A DNA stretch of 64,000 bases from Gillisella terrae. GTDB taxonomy: Bacteria; Pseudomonadota; Alphaproteobacteria; Rhizobiales; Rhizobiaceae. The notes under the pieces were generated by a model, which saw only the letters and a list, made by a program, of their open reading frames with translations, searched no databases and was not told where the DNA came from. The position numbers were made by a program, and so were the translations under genes. The stretch covers positions 248,001 through 312,000 of the forward strand of contig NZ_SSOA01000001.1 in NCBI RefSeq assembly GCF_004801395.1, in the 5' to 3' direction. Position 1 is the first letter of the stretch. Each line of letters starts with the position of its first letter. Shown one piece after another: positions 15,476 through 24,513 of this stretch.

Positions 15476-18288
15476 TGTTTTCCTCCTTTGCATTTGCCAG
15501 CCCCGCTTTGCTGGGCGCGCTCGTTGTGCTTCCTGCCATCTGGTGGCTGTTAAAACTCACACCGCCGCGCCCGCAGGCAGAAGTGTTTCCGCCGCTGAAA
15601 ATTCTGGCAACGGTCTTGAAGCGCGAGGAAACGCCAGCCCGCAGCCCGTGGTGGCTGACACTGCTTCGCATGCTGATGGCAACATTGGTGATTTTTGCGC
15701 TGGCCGAGCCGGTGCTGAACCCAAGGGTTGGCACGATTGCCGGTGGCGGGCCGCTGGTGCTGGTGATGGACAATGGCTGGGCAAGCGCAACCGATTGGGA
15801 CCGCCGCGTGGAAACTGCCAGCGGCTTGATTGATGAGGCCGAAAGTGAGGGTGTAGCCATCTCCACCGTGTTTACCGCCGAGCCAAGCCAAGATGCCGTG
15901 CCGACTGATCCGGCCACAGCACGCGAGCATTTGCGCGCCGCCAAGCCGCGCCCGCTGGTGCCAGACCGCGAGCGCGCCGTGACGGCTTTACAAGCGGCGT
16001 TGAATGGCACCCATCCGGGCACTTTGGCCTTTATAACCGATGGGCTGGCTGCAAAGGATGATGAAAAGATCGGTGCACAGCTATCTGCCCTTCAGCCTGC
16101 CGAGATGCGGGTGATTGCTGATGATGGCAAATCGGCGCTGGCGGTTACCTCTGCCACCAACGGAGTTGAGCGCCTGAATGCCAAGGTGACACGGCTTGCA
16201 AGCGCCAATCCGCAACAGGTGATTGTCGATGCGCAAGACCAGCAAGGTCGCGCCATTGCCACTGGCACGGCAACATTTGCGGCTGGCCAAAGCGTGGCAA
16301 CCGCCGAGATCACCGCGCCCTATGAGCTGCGCAATGATTTTGCCCGTCTGAGCATTTCGGGGCTCTCTACTGCGGGTTCCGTGCATTTGCTCGATGATGG
16401 CTTTCGCCGTCGCAAGGTGGCTTTGCTGTCGGGCGATTCCAATGATGAGTTTCAGCCGCTTTTGTCGCCGCTCTATTATATTGAACGGGCCTTGCAGCCT
16501 TATGCCGATCTGATCAAGGCGCAAGACAAAGACCTGCCCACAGCGGTTACCCAAGTGTTGCAGCAAAACCCGTCGGTGGTGGTGATGGCCGATATTGGCC
16601 GCATGCCGCCAGAGGTGCAGCAGGCCTTGCAGCGCTGGCTGCAAAAAGGCGGCACCTTGATCCGTTTTGCCGGTCCGCGTCTTGCCGCAGCCCCTGCCGA
16701 TGATCCACTGGTGCCGGTGATGCTTCGCCAAGGCGAGCGGCAATTGGGTGGTGCACTGTCTTGGGCAGAGCCGCAAGCCTTGGCACCCTTTCCGGCCAAT
16801 GGCCCGTTTGCCGGTCTTGCCCCGCCCAAGGGTGTGTTGGTGAAACGACAGGTTTTGGCCGAACCGACCCCGGATCTGGCGGAGCGCACATGGGCAAGCC
16901 TTGCCGATGGCACGCCGCTGGTGACCACCAGAGAGCTCGGCGCTGGCCGTATCGTGCTGTTTCATGTCAGCGCCGAGGCCAGCTGGTCCAACCTGCCAAT
17001 TTCTGGCGAATTTGTGGAAATGTTGCGCCGGATTGTGCAGCTTTCTCATGCTGGTGTGGGCGTGAGTGGCACAACAGGGGCCGCAGCGGCCAGCCTGCCA
17101 CCCTATCGGCTGCTGACCGAGCGAGGGGCGCTAACATCTGAGGCAGGCAATGCCAAACCGCTGGAGCTTGGCGCAAACCGCCCGAAAGCCGCCAATTTTG
17201 ACAATCCGCCCGGTCTTTATGGCTCGGAAGATGGGTTTACGGCGCTCAACCTTTTGCCCAATGGCGCAGAGCTGAAGCCGGTGGATCTCAGCGGGGTGAG
17301 CGTACCTGTGGTGCGTGAAGCATTGGTTGGGGCAACGGCCAAACCGCTGAAGCCGATTTTGCTGGGTATTGCCTTGGTGCTGTTTATTCTCGATAGCCTC
17401 GTTGTGCTGTTTATGGGTGGGGCTTTTGCCAAACTGCCAAAGCGCAAAGCGGCGGCCGTTCTGGCTATGGTTTCTCTGGGTAGCGCTTTATCTTTCGCAC
17501 CGATGGATCGGGTTTATGCCGATGACAGCAAGCCCGGCGATGAGATTTTGTTGCAGCATTTGGACAATACCCATCTGGCCTATGTCAAAACCGGCGAAAG
17601 CGATGTGGACGAGTTGTCAGAGCGCGGCTTGAGCGGTTTGAGCGAATATATGACCTATCGCACCACGTTGGAGCCGGGCGCGCCGGTGGGCCTCGATATC
17701 GCCAAGGATGAATTGTCGATTTACCCGATCATCTTCTGGCCGATTTCGGCCACAGCCCCCATGCCCAGTGCAGAGGCCATCAGCCGCATTGATGCCTATA
17801 TGCGCTCTGGCGGTACCGTGCTGTTTGATACCCGCGACCAGATCAACAATCTCGGCATTGATGGCGCGCCCAGCCCCAATGCCGAGCGGCTGCGGGCCAT
17901 TTTGGCCAATATTGACATTCCGCCGCTGGAGCCGGTGCCAAAAGACCATGTTTTGACCCGGTCTTTCTATCTGCTGCATGATTTTCCCGGTCGCTACAGC
18001 GGCAGCCCGCTGTGGGTGGAAGCGCGGCAGGAGGCAAAATCAAAGGGCAAAGAGCTGACCTCTGGCGGTGATGGCGTGTCGCCCATCATGATCACCGGCA
18101 ATGATTTTCTGGGGGCCTGGGCCATTGATGCCAATGGTGTGCCGCTGTTGCCAACCGTGCCCGCCGATGAGCGCCAGCGCGAAATCTCCTACCGGGTTGG
18201 GGTCAATATTATGATGTATATGCTGACCGGCAATTACAAAGCCGATCAGGTGCATGTGCCTGCTCTGTTGGAAAGATTAGGCCAATGA
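15475..18288 (+). CDS. Membrane protein with BatA and DUF4159 domains
   Basis: A 937-residue protein. The N-terminal BatA-like part (SFAFASPALLGALVVLPAIWWLLKL and PPLKILATVLKREETPARSPWWLTLLRML) has two membrane helices. A long periplasmic region with vWA-like strands follows, then another helix pair near residues 620-680 and a C-terminal DUF4159 domain (about 700-930; FDTRDQ, VLTRSFYLL, DFLGAWA). GGGGGAGG precedes the ATG at 15475, which overlaps the preceding stop (TGATG). It likely forms an envelope complex with the MoxR and DUF58 proteins; precise role unknown. Confidence 0.88.
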   Translation: MFSSFAFASPALLGALVVLPAIWWLLKLTPPRPQAEVFPPLKILATVLKREETPARSPWWLTLLRMLMATLVIFALAEPVLNPRVGTIAGGGPLVLVMDNGWASATDWDRRVETASGLIDEAESEGVAISTVFTAEPSQDAVPTDPATAREHLRAAKPRPLVPDRERAVTALQAALNGTHPGTLAFITDGLAAKDDEKIGAQLSALQPAEMRVIADDGKSALAVTSATNGVERLNAKVTRLASANPQQVIVDAQDQQGRAIATGTATFAAGQSVATAEITAPYELRNDFARLSISGLSTAGSVHLLDDGFRRRKVALLSGDSNDEFQPLLSPLYYIERALQPYADLIKAQDKDLPTAVTQVLQQNPSVVVMADIGRMPPEVQQALQRWLQKGGTLIRFAGPRLAAAPADDPLVPVMLRQGERQLGGALSWAEPQALAPFPANGPFAGLAPPKGVLVKRQVLAEPTPDLAERTWASLADGTPLVTTRELGAGRIVLFHVSAEASWSNLPISGEFVEMLRRIVQLSHAGVGVSGTTGAAAASLPPYRLLTERGALTSEAGNAKPLELGANRPKAANFDNPPGLYGSEDGFTALNLLPNGAELKPVDLSGVSVPVVREALVGATAKPLKPILLGIALVLFILDSLVVLFMGGAFAKLPKRKAAAVLAMVSLGSALSFAPMDRVYADDSKPGDEILLQHLDNTHLAYVKTGESDVDELSERGLSGLSEYMTYRTTLEPGAPVGLDIAKDELSIYPIIFWPISATAPMPSAEAISRIDAYMRSGGTVLFDTRDQINNLGIDGAPSPNAERLRAILANIDIPPLEPVPKDHVLTRSFYLLHDFPGRYSGSPLWVEARQEAKSKGKELTSGGDGVSPIMITGNDFLGAWAIDANGVPLLPTVPADERQREISYRVGVNIMMYMLTGNYKADQVHVPALLERLGQ

Positions 18289-18319
18289 GACAGGCCGCAA
18301 CACAGATAAGGAGGCCGCA

Positions 18320-20392
18320 ATGAGCCTTTCCTTCTCGCCGTTTTTGCCATGGTGGGTGCTGGGTGTGCTTGGCGCTTTGGCGCTGGTGGTGGCTTTCATT
18401 GGCTTTTACAAGGGCATTCGTGGCAGCACCATTCGCCTCATTGCCTTTGCGGCCCTGATTGCGGCGCTGGCCAACCCATTGCTGTTATCGGAAGACCGCG
18501 ATGCGCTGAGCACCGTGGTGCCGGTGGTGGTGGACCGCAGCCAGAGCCAGACGGATATTCCTTCCCGCAAAGCGATGACCGATGAAGCCTTGCAGGGCAT
18601 CAAGCAGCGCTTGGCGCAATTTTCCGGCATAGAGCCGCGCATTGTTGAGGCATCAACCCCGGAGACGTCCGATACACCCTCGACGCGACTGTTTGAGGCG
18701 CTGTCATCGGCCGTGTCTGATGTGCCGCCTGCGCGCATTGGCGGGGCAATTTTCATCACCGATGGGCAGGTGCATGATGTGCCGTCCAACCTGAAAACGC
18801 TCGGCATGAACGCGCCGATCAGCACGCTTTTGACCGGCAAGGCCAATGAGTTTGACCGCCGCATCGAAGTGGTGCGCGCACCGCGCTTTGGCATTGTTGG
18901 CCAGAGCCAGGATATGGTGTTGCGGGTGATTGATGAAGGCACCAAGGTGAGCCAACCTGCGACTGTGAACGTGCGCATCAATGGTGTGGAAAGCGGTTCC
19001 TTCTCCGCGGTGCCCGGCAAAAATACGCCCTATAGCTTCACGGTGCCGCGCGGCGGCAGCAATGTGCTGGAATTTACCGTCTCAAGCCTGCCCGGCGAGG
19101 TGACGGAAACCAACAACAAAGCCGTGCATCTGATTGATGGTATTCGTCAAAACCTGCGGGTTCTTTTGGTGTCGGGCGAGCCACATGCGGGCGAGCGGGC
19201 ATGGCGCAACCTTTTGAAATCCGATCCTTCAGTCGATCTGGTGCATTTCACCATCTTGCGCCCGCCAGAAAAGCAGGATGGCACGCCGATCAACGAGCTG
19301 TCGCTGATTGCCTTTCCCACCCGTGAGCTGTTTGTCGAAAAAATCCATGATTTCGATCTGATCATTCTCGATCGCTACCAGCATCGCGGCGTGCTGCCTT
19401 TGCTCTATTACGACAACATTGCCCAATATGTGCAAAATGGCGGCGCACTGCTGATTGCAGCAGGGCCGGAACATGCAGGGCCGGATTCGATTGCCAATAC
19501 GCCGCTTGCCAACGTCTTGCCAGCCGCACCCACCGGCCAGATGGATGATGGCGGCTTTTATCCGCGTCTCTCGGATATTGGTAAAAAACATCCGGTGACC
19601 CGCGATCTGGAGGGTTCAAATTTTGAGCCGCCCCATTGGGGCCGCTGGTTTCGCAGCGTGGATGTCACCAAGCCCTTGGGCGAAACCGTGATGACCGCCG
19701 CCAATGGCAAACCGCTTCTGGTGCTCAACCGCGCAGGCAAGGGCCGGGTCGCCATGCTGCTGTCGGATCAAGGCTGGCTGTGGGCGCGTGGTTTTGAAGG
19801 CGGTGGGCCGCATGTGGCGCTTTATCGGCGGATTGCCCATTGGCTGATGAAAGAGCCGGAACTGGAAGAAGAAGCCCTGACGGCGCGCGCCAGTGGCCGG
19901 ATGCTGACCATCACCCGCCAGACCATCGGCAATAATCCGGGTCCAGCCACCATTCTCTCGCCGTCTGGCAAGCGTGAAGAAGTGGCGCTATCGCAAACCG
20001 AGCCGGGCCGCTTTACCGCAGAAAAGCGCATGAGCGAAACCGGCTTGTTCACCATCACCAATGGAGATTTTTCGACCCTTGTGCATATCGGCACGGTGGA
20101 CGCGCCAGAGTTCAAGGCGATGATCTCAACGCCCGATATTTTGCAGCCGGTGGTCGATGAAACCCATGGCTTGATGAAGCGGCTGGATAACGGCAAGGGC
20201 GGCATTTCCATTCCCGACATCATTCCGGTGCGGGGGCAAGTGCGCAGCAACGACGGCCAGCGCATCGCCATTCGCATGACCGATGAAACCGTGCTGAAGG
20301 GCATCAACACTCTGCCGCTGTTTGCCGGTTTTGGCGGTTTGGCGATGTTGCTGTTTGCCGTATCGGCCATGTGGTGGCGCGAGGGGCGGTGA
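18320..20392 (+). CDS. Large membrane protein of the MoxR/DUF58 cluster
   Basis: A 690-residue protein with two N-terminal membrane helices (residues about 8-50), a vWA-like domain beginning VVPVVVDRSQSQ, a glutamine-amidotransferase-like middle (VLLVSGEPHAGERAWRNLL, FDLIILDRYQHRG) and a final membrane helix near residue 665. AAGGAGG precedes the ATG. The amidotransferase-like part appears to lack the catalytic Cys-His-Glu triad, as usual for this family, so a structural or ligand-binding role is more likely. Last gene of the cluster, 31 bp after the previous stop. Confidence 0.82.
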   Translation: MSLSFSPFLPWWVLGVLGALALVVAFIGFYKGIRGSTIRLIAFAALIAALANPLLLSEDRDALSTVVPVVVDRSQSQTDIPSRKAMTDEALQGIKQRLAQFSGIEPRIVEASTPETSDTPSTRLFEALSSAVSDVPPARIGGAIFITDGQVHDVPSNLKTLGMNAPISTLLTGKANEFDRRIEVVRAPRFGIVGQSQDMVLRVIDEGTKVSQPATVNVRINGVESGSFSAVPGKNTPYSFTVPRGGSNVLEFTVSSLPGEVTETNNKAVHLIDGIRQNLRVLLVSGEPHAGERAWRNLLKSDPSVDLVHFTILRPPEKQDGTPINELSLIAFPTRELFVEKIHDFDLIILDRYQHRGVLPLLYYDNIAQYVQNGGALLIAAGPEHAGPDSIANTPLANVLPAAPTGQMDDGGFYPRLSDIGKKHPVTRDLEGSNFEPPHWGRWFRSVDVTKPLGETVMTAANGKPLLVLNRAGKGRVAMLLSDQGWLWARGFEGGGPHVALYRRIAHWLMKEPELEEEALTARASGRMLTITRQTIGNNPGPATILSPSGKREEVALSQTEPGRFTAEKRMSETGLFTITNGDFSTLVHIGTVDAPEFKAMISTPDILQPVVDETHGLMKRLDNGKGGISIPDIIPVRGQVRSNDGQRIAIRMTDETVLKGINTLPLFAGFGGLAMLLFAVSAMWWREGR

Positions 20393-20433
20393 GGAAATTT
20401 TTGTAAAATTCAGGCGCAATAGGGACAAAGCCC

Positions 20434-21303
20434 ATGAATGATACTGGCGCAGTTGATCGTCTTAATCCGGTGCGGTTTTCGCTCGGTAAAGCGGACATCA
20501 TCGCTTTTTGTGATGGTGTTTTGAGCGCCCCTATTGCCAATCTCTACCGTCGCGGCTCTTATCAGCCAACGCCGGAGGCTTTTGCGCAAGCACCCACCCA
20601 GCTTTCGGTCAATGCGTTTCTGGTTAAAACCGATGGCAAACTGGTGCTGATCGATACCGGCTCAGGTCAGCTTTTTGGCCCTGATCATGGCAAGCTCGCT
20701 GCGGGCCTTGCGCAACTTGGCCATTCTGCCGATGAGATTGATGATATTATTCTCACCCATATCCATGCCGATCATGCGGGCGGCCTGATTTTGGATGGTG
20801 AACCGGTTTTCAAGCACGCAAAGCTGCATATTGGCAAAACGGAAGCCGACTTCTGGCTGTCACCAGGGGCTGCCGATGGCGCAAACGTGACAGAGCGCGT
20901 GAAGGGGCAGATCGGGCGCGCTCATGCCTGTATCGATCCCTATCAGCAGCAGGGTCGCGTCCATATTTTTGCCGATGAGGCTGTGATTATGCCCGGTTTC
21001 AGCGCCATTTTGCGCGCAGGCCATACGCCGGGGCATTTAACCATTCGCTTTGAGAGCGATGGACAGGTCATCGCTTTTGTTGGCGATATTGTCCATGGCG
21101 ATGCCGTGCAATTTGCCGATCCATCCGTGACCATCGATTTCGATTATGACCAGAAAAACGCGGCCATTGCTCGCAATGCTGCGTTTCAACAGGCGGCGGA
21201 TGAGGGATATCTCATTGCTGCCACCCATATTCCGTTTCCGGGTGTTGGGTCTGTACGCCGTGAAGGCGACCACTACCGCTTTGAGCCGCTCAAACGGTCT
21301 TAA
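20434..21303 (+). CDS. MBL-fold metallohydrolase
   Basis: A 289-residue cytosolic enzyme with a complete metallo-beta-lactamase metal site: ILTHIHADHAGGL (HxHxDH), RAGHTPGHLTIRF and FVGDIVHGDAVQF, plus the final TH near residue 268. Two metal ions are expected. Such proteins range from lactonases to glyoxalase-like enzymes; the substrate cannot be told. No signal peptide. Its stop overlaps that of the convergent GNAT gene by 4 bp. Confidence 0.85.
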   Translation: MNDTGAVDRLNPVRFSLGKADIIAFCDGVLSAPIANLYRRGSYQPTPEAFAQAPTQLSVNAFLVKTDGKLVLIDTGSGQLFGPDHGKLAAGLAQLGHSADEIDDIILTHIHADHAGGLILDGEPVFKHAKLHIGKTEADFWLSPGAADGANVTERVKGQIGRAHACIDPYQQQGRVHIFADEAVIMPGFSAILRAGHTPGHLTIRFESDGQVIAFVGDIVHGDAVQFADPSVTIDFDYDQKNAAIARNAAFQQAADEGYLIAATHIPFPGVGSVRREGDHYRFEPLKRS

Positions 21304-21869
21304 CCGTTGGCCACCATCAACTGCGGCTCATAAAAATCCTCAGCCGCAGTTGGCTCCATGACATCGGCTGGATCACGCCAGCTAATTGTGCCGACAAGCC
21401 GGGCGTGAACATCCTCTTTCAGCGGCACCACCAGAACCCGGCTTGCGTCCACTGGGCCGGGAAATTCCAGCGCTTTATAGCTGACTTTTTCAAAACCGAG
21501 CGGCATGTAATAGGGCGGATCGCCAACCAGAATGACGGCTTCCGAGCCTGCGCGTCTGGCGGCTTCAATGGCAATCCGCACCAGTTCGCGGCCAATGCCG
21601 AGGCATTTATGGGAAGGGCGCACAGCAAGGGGGCCAAGCATATGGCCTTTGACGTCGCCTGCCAGCACCGGGGTCATCCGCACGGAGGCAATGGTTTCGC
21701 CAGCATCGGCACACACGAAGGAGAGTGCGCGCTCATGCGGGCCTTGCTCGCGAATACGGGCTGCGGCTTTCACGAAACGGCCGGGGCCAAAAGCTTCTGC
21801 GTTGATGAGTTCGATGATGGCGTCGTGAGACGCATCCTCAGTGAGGTAGACCAGATCGTGCTTGTGCAT
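21300..21869 (-). CDS. GNAT family N-acetyltransferase
   Basis: A 189-residue protein from ATG 21869 (MHKHDLVYLTEDAS). The acetyl-CoA motif is seen in LAVRPSHKCLGIGRELVRIAIEAARRAG, followed by VILVGDPPYYMPLGFEKVS, the pattern of COG3153 acetyltransferases. Substrate unknown. The start lacks a strong ribosome site; an extension to 21914 is possible. Convergent with the MBL gene. Confidence 0.82.
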   Translation of the reverse strand: MHKHDLVYLTEDASHDAIIELINAEAFGPGRFVKAAARIREQGPHERALSFVCADAGETIASVRMTPVLAGDVKGHMLGPLAVRPSHKCLGIGRELVRIAIEAARRAGSEAVILVGDPPYYMPLGFEKVSYKALEFPGPVDASRVLVVPLKEDVHARLVGTISWRDPADVMEPTAAEDFYEPQLMVANG

Positions 21870-22118
21870 GAAAACCAGAACCGTAGTGCGAATTGCATAA
21901 ATGTGTACCACCATCCATCAGATGGTTGATCAGCATCAGCGTCGTCGCAGGTTCCGGGTGGTCATAGGGTGCTATCCTCGTTGGTGGAAAATTGCATAAC
22001 AGCATTTTTTTGTCTCGTCTATCGCAAAAACGCACTGTTCAGCATTTGCAACCTCGCCTTTTCTGTTTCGACCCTTATGTATTAATGCAAGAAAATAACA
22101 GCAGTGAGGCAATGTCAG

Positions 22119-23078
22119 ATGGGTATGCTTGTAGACGGTGTTTGGAAAGACGTGTGGTATGATACCAAATCCACCAAAGGCCATTTCAAGCGCACCACCA
22201 CCAGTTTTCGCAATTGGGTCACCAAAGATGGCGCGCCCGGACCATCGGGTGACGGCGGCTTCAAGGCCGAAGCGGGCCGCTATCATCTCTATGTCTCGCT
22301 GGCCTGTCCGTGGGCGCATCGCACGCTGATTTTTCGCAAGCTGAAAAAGCTGGACGACCTGATCTCGGTCTCCGTTGTGCATCCGCTGATGCTGGAAAAT
22401 GGTTGGACATTCAAAACCGATGCCGCCGCCACGGGAGATGATCTGTTCGGGCTGGATTATCTGTGGCAGGTCTATGTGAAGGCCGATCCCGCTTACAACG
22501 GGCGTGTGACGGTGCCGGTGTTGTGGGACAAGATCCAAAACACCATTGTGTCGAATGAATCCGCCGAGATTATCCGCATGTTTAACACAGCCTTCAATGG
22601 GTTGACCGGCGATGATCAGGATTTTTATCCGCAAGCATTACATGACGATATCGAAGCGCTGAATAATCGCATTTACGACACCGTCAATAATGGCGTCTAC
22701 AAGGCCGGTTTTGCCACCACGCAGGACGCCTATGAAGAAGCGCTGACACCCTTGTTCGAATCACTGGACTGGTTGGAAGAGCTGCTGACAAACCGCCGCT
22801 ATCTCTGTGGTGATGTGCTGACAGAAGCGGATTGGCGGCTGTTTACCACGTTGGTGCGCTTTGATGCGGTCTATGTCGGTCATTTCAAATGCAACATCCG
22901 CCGCATTGCCGATTATCCGGCCTTGAGCGCCTATCTGAAAACGCTCTACAGCGTGCCGGGCGTGGCCGAAACTGTGAACATCGATCACATCAAGCGTCAT
23001 TACTACGGCAGCCACAAGACCATCAACCCAACCGGGATTATCCCCGTGGGGCCGGAGTTGGACTTTCTCTTACCATAG
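22119..23078 (+). CDS. Glutathionyl-hydroquinone reductase (omega/Xi-class GST)
   Basis: A 319-residue glutathione S-transferase-like enzyme that reduces glutathionyl-hydroquinones. The catalytic cysteine lies in VSLACPWAHRTLIFRKLKKL (CPWAH), followed by PVLWDKIQNTIVSNESAEIIRMFN and the helical C-terminal domain with VLTEADWRLFTTLVRFDAVYVGHFKCN, all typical of the ECM4/YqjG/PcpF family. ATG at 22119 is favoured, with GTGAGG about 9 bases before it. Convergent with a NUDIX gene, overlapping by 9 bp at the ends. Confidence 0.92.
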   Translation: MGMLVDGVWKDVWYDTKSTKGHFKRTTTSFRNWVTKDGAPGPSGDGGFKAEAGRYHLYVSLACPWAHRTLIFRKLKKLDDLISVSVVHPLMLENGWTFKTDAAATGDDLFGLDYLWQVYVKADPAYNGRVTVPVLWDKIQNTIVSNESAEIIRMFNTAFNGLTGDDQDFYPQALHDDIEALNNRIYDTVNNGVYKAGFATTQDAYEEALTPLFESLDWLEELLTNRRYLCGDVLTEADWRLFTTLVRFDAVYVGHFKCNIRRIADYPALSAYLKTLYSVPGVAETVNIDHIKRHYYGSHKTINPTGIIPVGPELDFLLP

Positions 23079-23564
23079 GTCGGCATAAGGACCGCCGCGC
23101 TCCAATTCGTCCAAGCGGCGGCGGGTGGCGGGTGTTACCCCATCCGGCAGGGCGGTGAGCGGAAAAAAGCCGCTCTCGGCAATTTCATGGTCGGGCGCGC
23201 GCGGTGCTGTCTGGCGCACCATGACGCGATAAAACAGCACATGGTCGCGGCGGCTGGCGGTGAGATTGAGATAGCACTGTAGGAGTGTGGGTGAGCCTGT
23301 CATTTGCAGGTTACCCTCTTCACGTAATTCTTTTTCCAGAGCCTGAGCTGCGGTTTCGCCCCGCTCCACACCGCCGCCAGGCAGATACCAACCGGGAAGA
23401 TAGGTGTGACGAACCAGGAAAATGCGGCCTTTGTCATCATAACAGGCGGCGCGCACGCCCAAGGTCATGCCGCGTGAAAGGGCGAAATAGAGATGTAAAA
23501 CTCTGACAATTGCTTTTTTAAACGGGTTGATCCGCTCATCATTGCGGTGTTTGCCACGCATCAT
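23070..23564 (-). CDS. NUDIX hydrolase
   Basis: A 164-residue hydrolase starting at ATG 23564 (MMRGKHRNDERINPF), with AGGAG 6 bases upstream; the long open frame before it overlaps the divergent phosphoesterase and is not real. The NUDIX box is intact: GGGVERGETAAQALEKELREEGNL. The N-terminal helix (AIVRVLHLYFALSRGMTLGVRAACYD) suggests membrane association before the domain, as in a known rhizobial subfamily (inference). Substrate unknown. Confidence 0.86.
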   Translation of the reverse strand: MMRGKHRNDERINPFKKAIVRVLHLYFALSRGMTLGVRAACYDDKGRIFLVRHTYLPGWYLPGGGVERGETAAQALEKELREEGNLQMTGSPTLLQCYLNLTASRRDHVLFYRVMVRQTAPRAPDHEIAESGFFPLTALPDGVTPATRRRLDELERGGPYADLW

Positions 23565-23600
23565 TCTTGCTCCTGACCCAAGATGGTATAAACAGGTCTT

Positions 23601-24512
23601 ATGTTTAAGCTCGCTCATATTTCCGATATCCACCTTGGACCCCTGCCGCATCTGACCTTTCGGGAGCTGGCATCCAAGCGAATCACAGGATATCTCAATT
23701 GGCACCGCAACCGCGCAAAGCATATGGTGTCTGGCACGCTGGATGCTTTGGTGGAAGATTTGCGTAGCAAAAGCCCGGATCATTTGGCGGTGACCGGTGA
23801 TCTTGTCAATCTGGCAACCGGCATTGAGATCAACCGAGCGGCAGACTGGCTGCGGGAGCTTGGCCCTGCTGATGAGATTTCCGTTGTGCCCGGCAATCAC
23901 GACGCCTATGTGCCCAAAGCCCATGATAGGGCCATGCAGGCCTGGTATGATTACGTGCGCGGCGATGATGATCCTGAAATCTGGCGCAAGGACTTCAAGC
24001 TCTGGCCAACGATGCGCCGACGTGGGCCTGTGGCGCTGATTGGCTGCTCCACATCAATTGCAACACCGATGTTTTCCGCCACGGGCTATTTCGGCTCGCG
24101 GCAAGCGCGGGAGGTTGCGCAATTGCTGCAAGAGGCAGGCGAAGAGGGCCTGTTTCGTGTCGTCATGATCCATCATCCACCCATTCGCGGCGCAACGTCT
24201 CAGCATAAGCGCATGATCGGGATTCGCCGCTTTGCAGCCGCTATCGCGGTTGGCGGGGCTGATCTTGTCCTGCATGGCCACACCCATCTCAACACCTTGA
24301 ACTGGCTTCATAATCGTCGTGGTCGTGTGCCGGTCGTGGGCATTGCCTCGGCCTCGCAAGGGCCGGGCGGCAAAAAGCCACCGGCGGCCTATAATCTGTT
24401 TTCCATTGCAGGGCAGATGGGGGCGTGGGAGCTGGGCTGGCAGCGCCATGCGCTCAATCATGAAGGCGATGCAGTAGTTTTATCCCATCAAGAAATGCTG
24501 CTGAAACCTTGA
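23601..24512 (+). CDS. Calcineurin-like metallophosphoesterase
   Basis: A 303-residue enzyme with all metal-binding blocks: HISDIHLGP, TGDLVN, VPGNHDAY, MIHHPPIRG and LVLHGHTHLN. It resembles the class III cAMP phosphodiesterase/UDP-hydrolase group, but the substrate is not determined. Divergent from the NUDIX gene with 36 bp between, and convergent with the HD-GYP gene (1 bp between stops). Confidence 0.87.
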   Translation: MFKLAHISDIHLGPLPHLTFRELASKRITGYLNWHRNRAKHMVSGTLDALVEDLRSKSPDHLAVTGDLVNLATGIEINRAADWLRELGPADEISVVPGNHDAYVPKAHDRAMQAWYDYVRGDDDPEIWRKDFKLWPTMRRRGPVALIGCSTSIATPMFSATGYFGSRQAREVAQLLQEAGEEGLFRVVMIHHPPIRGATSQHKRMIGIRRFAAAIAVGGADLVLHGHTHLNTLNWLHNRRGRVPVVGIASASQGPGGKKPPAAYNLFSIAGQMGAWELGWQRHALNHEGDAVVLSHQEMLLKP

Positions 24513-24513
24513 G

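Noticed and set aside
16081-17049. 322-codon minus-strand frame inside the DUF4159 gene
   Set aside because: Entirely contained in a gene with clear domains; no ribosome site or family match.
23564-23924. Long N-terminal extension of the NUDIX protein
   Set aside because: It runs antisense to the phosphoesterase gene; a good ribosome site marks ATG 23564 instead.
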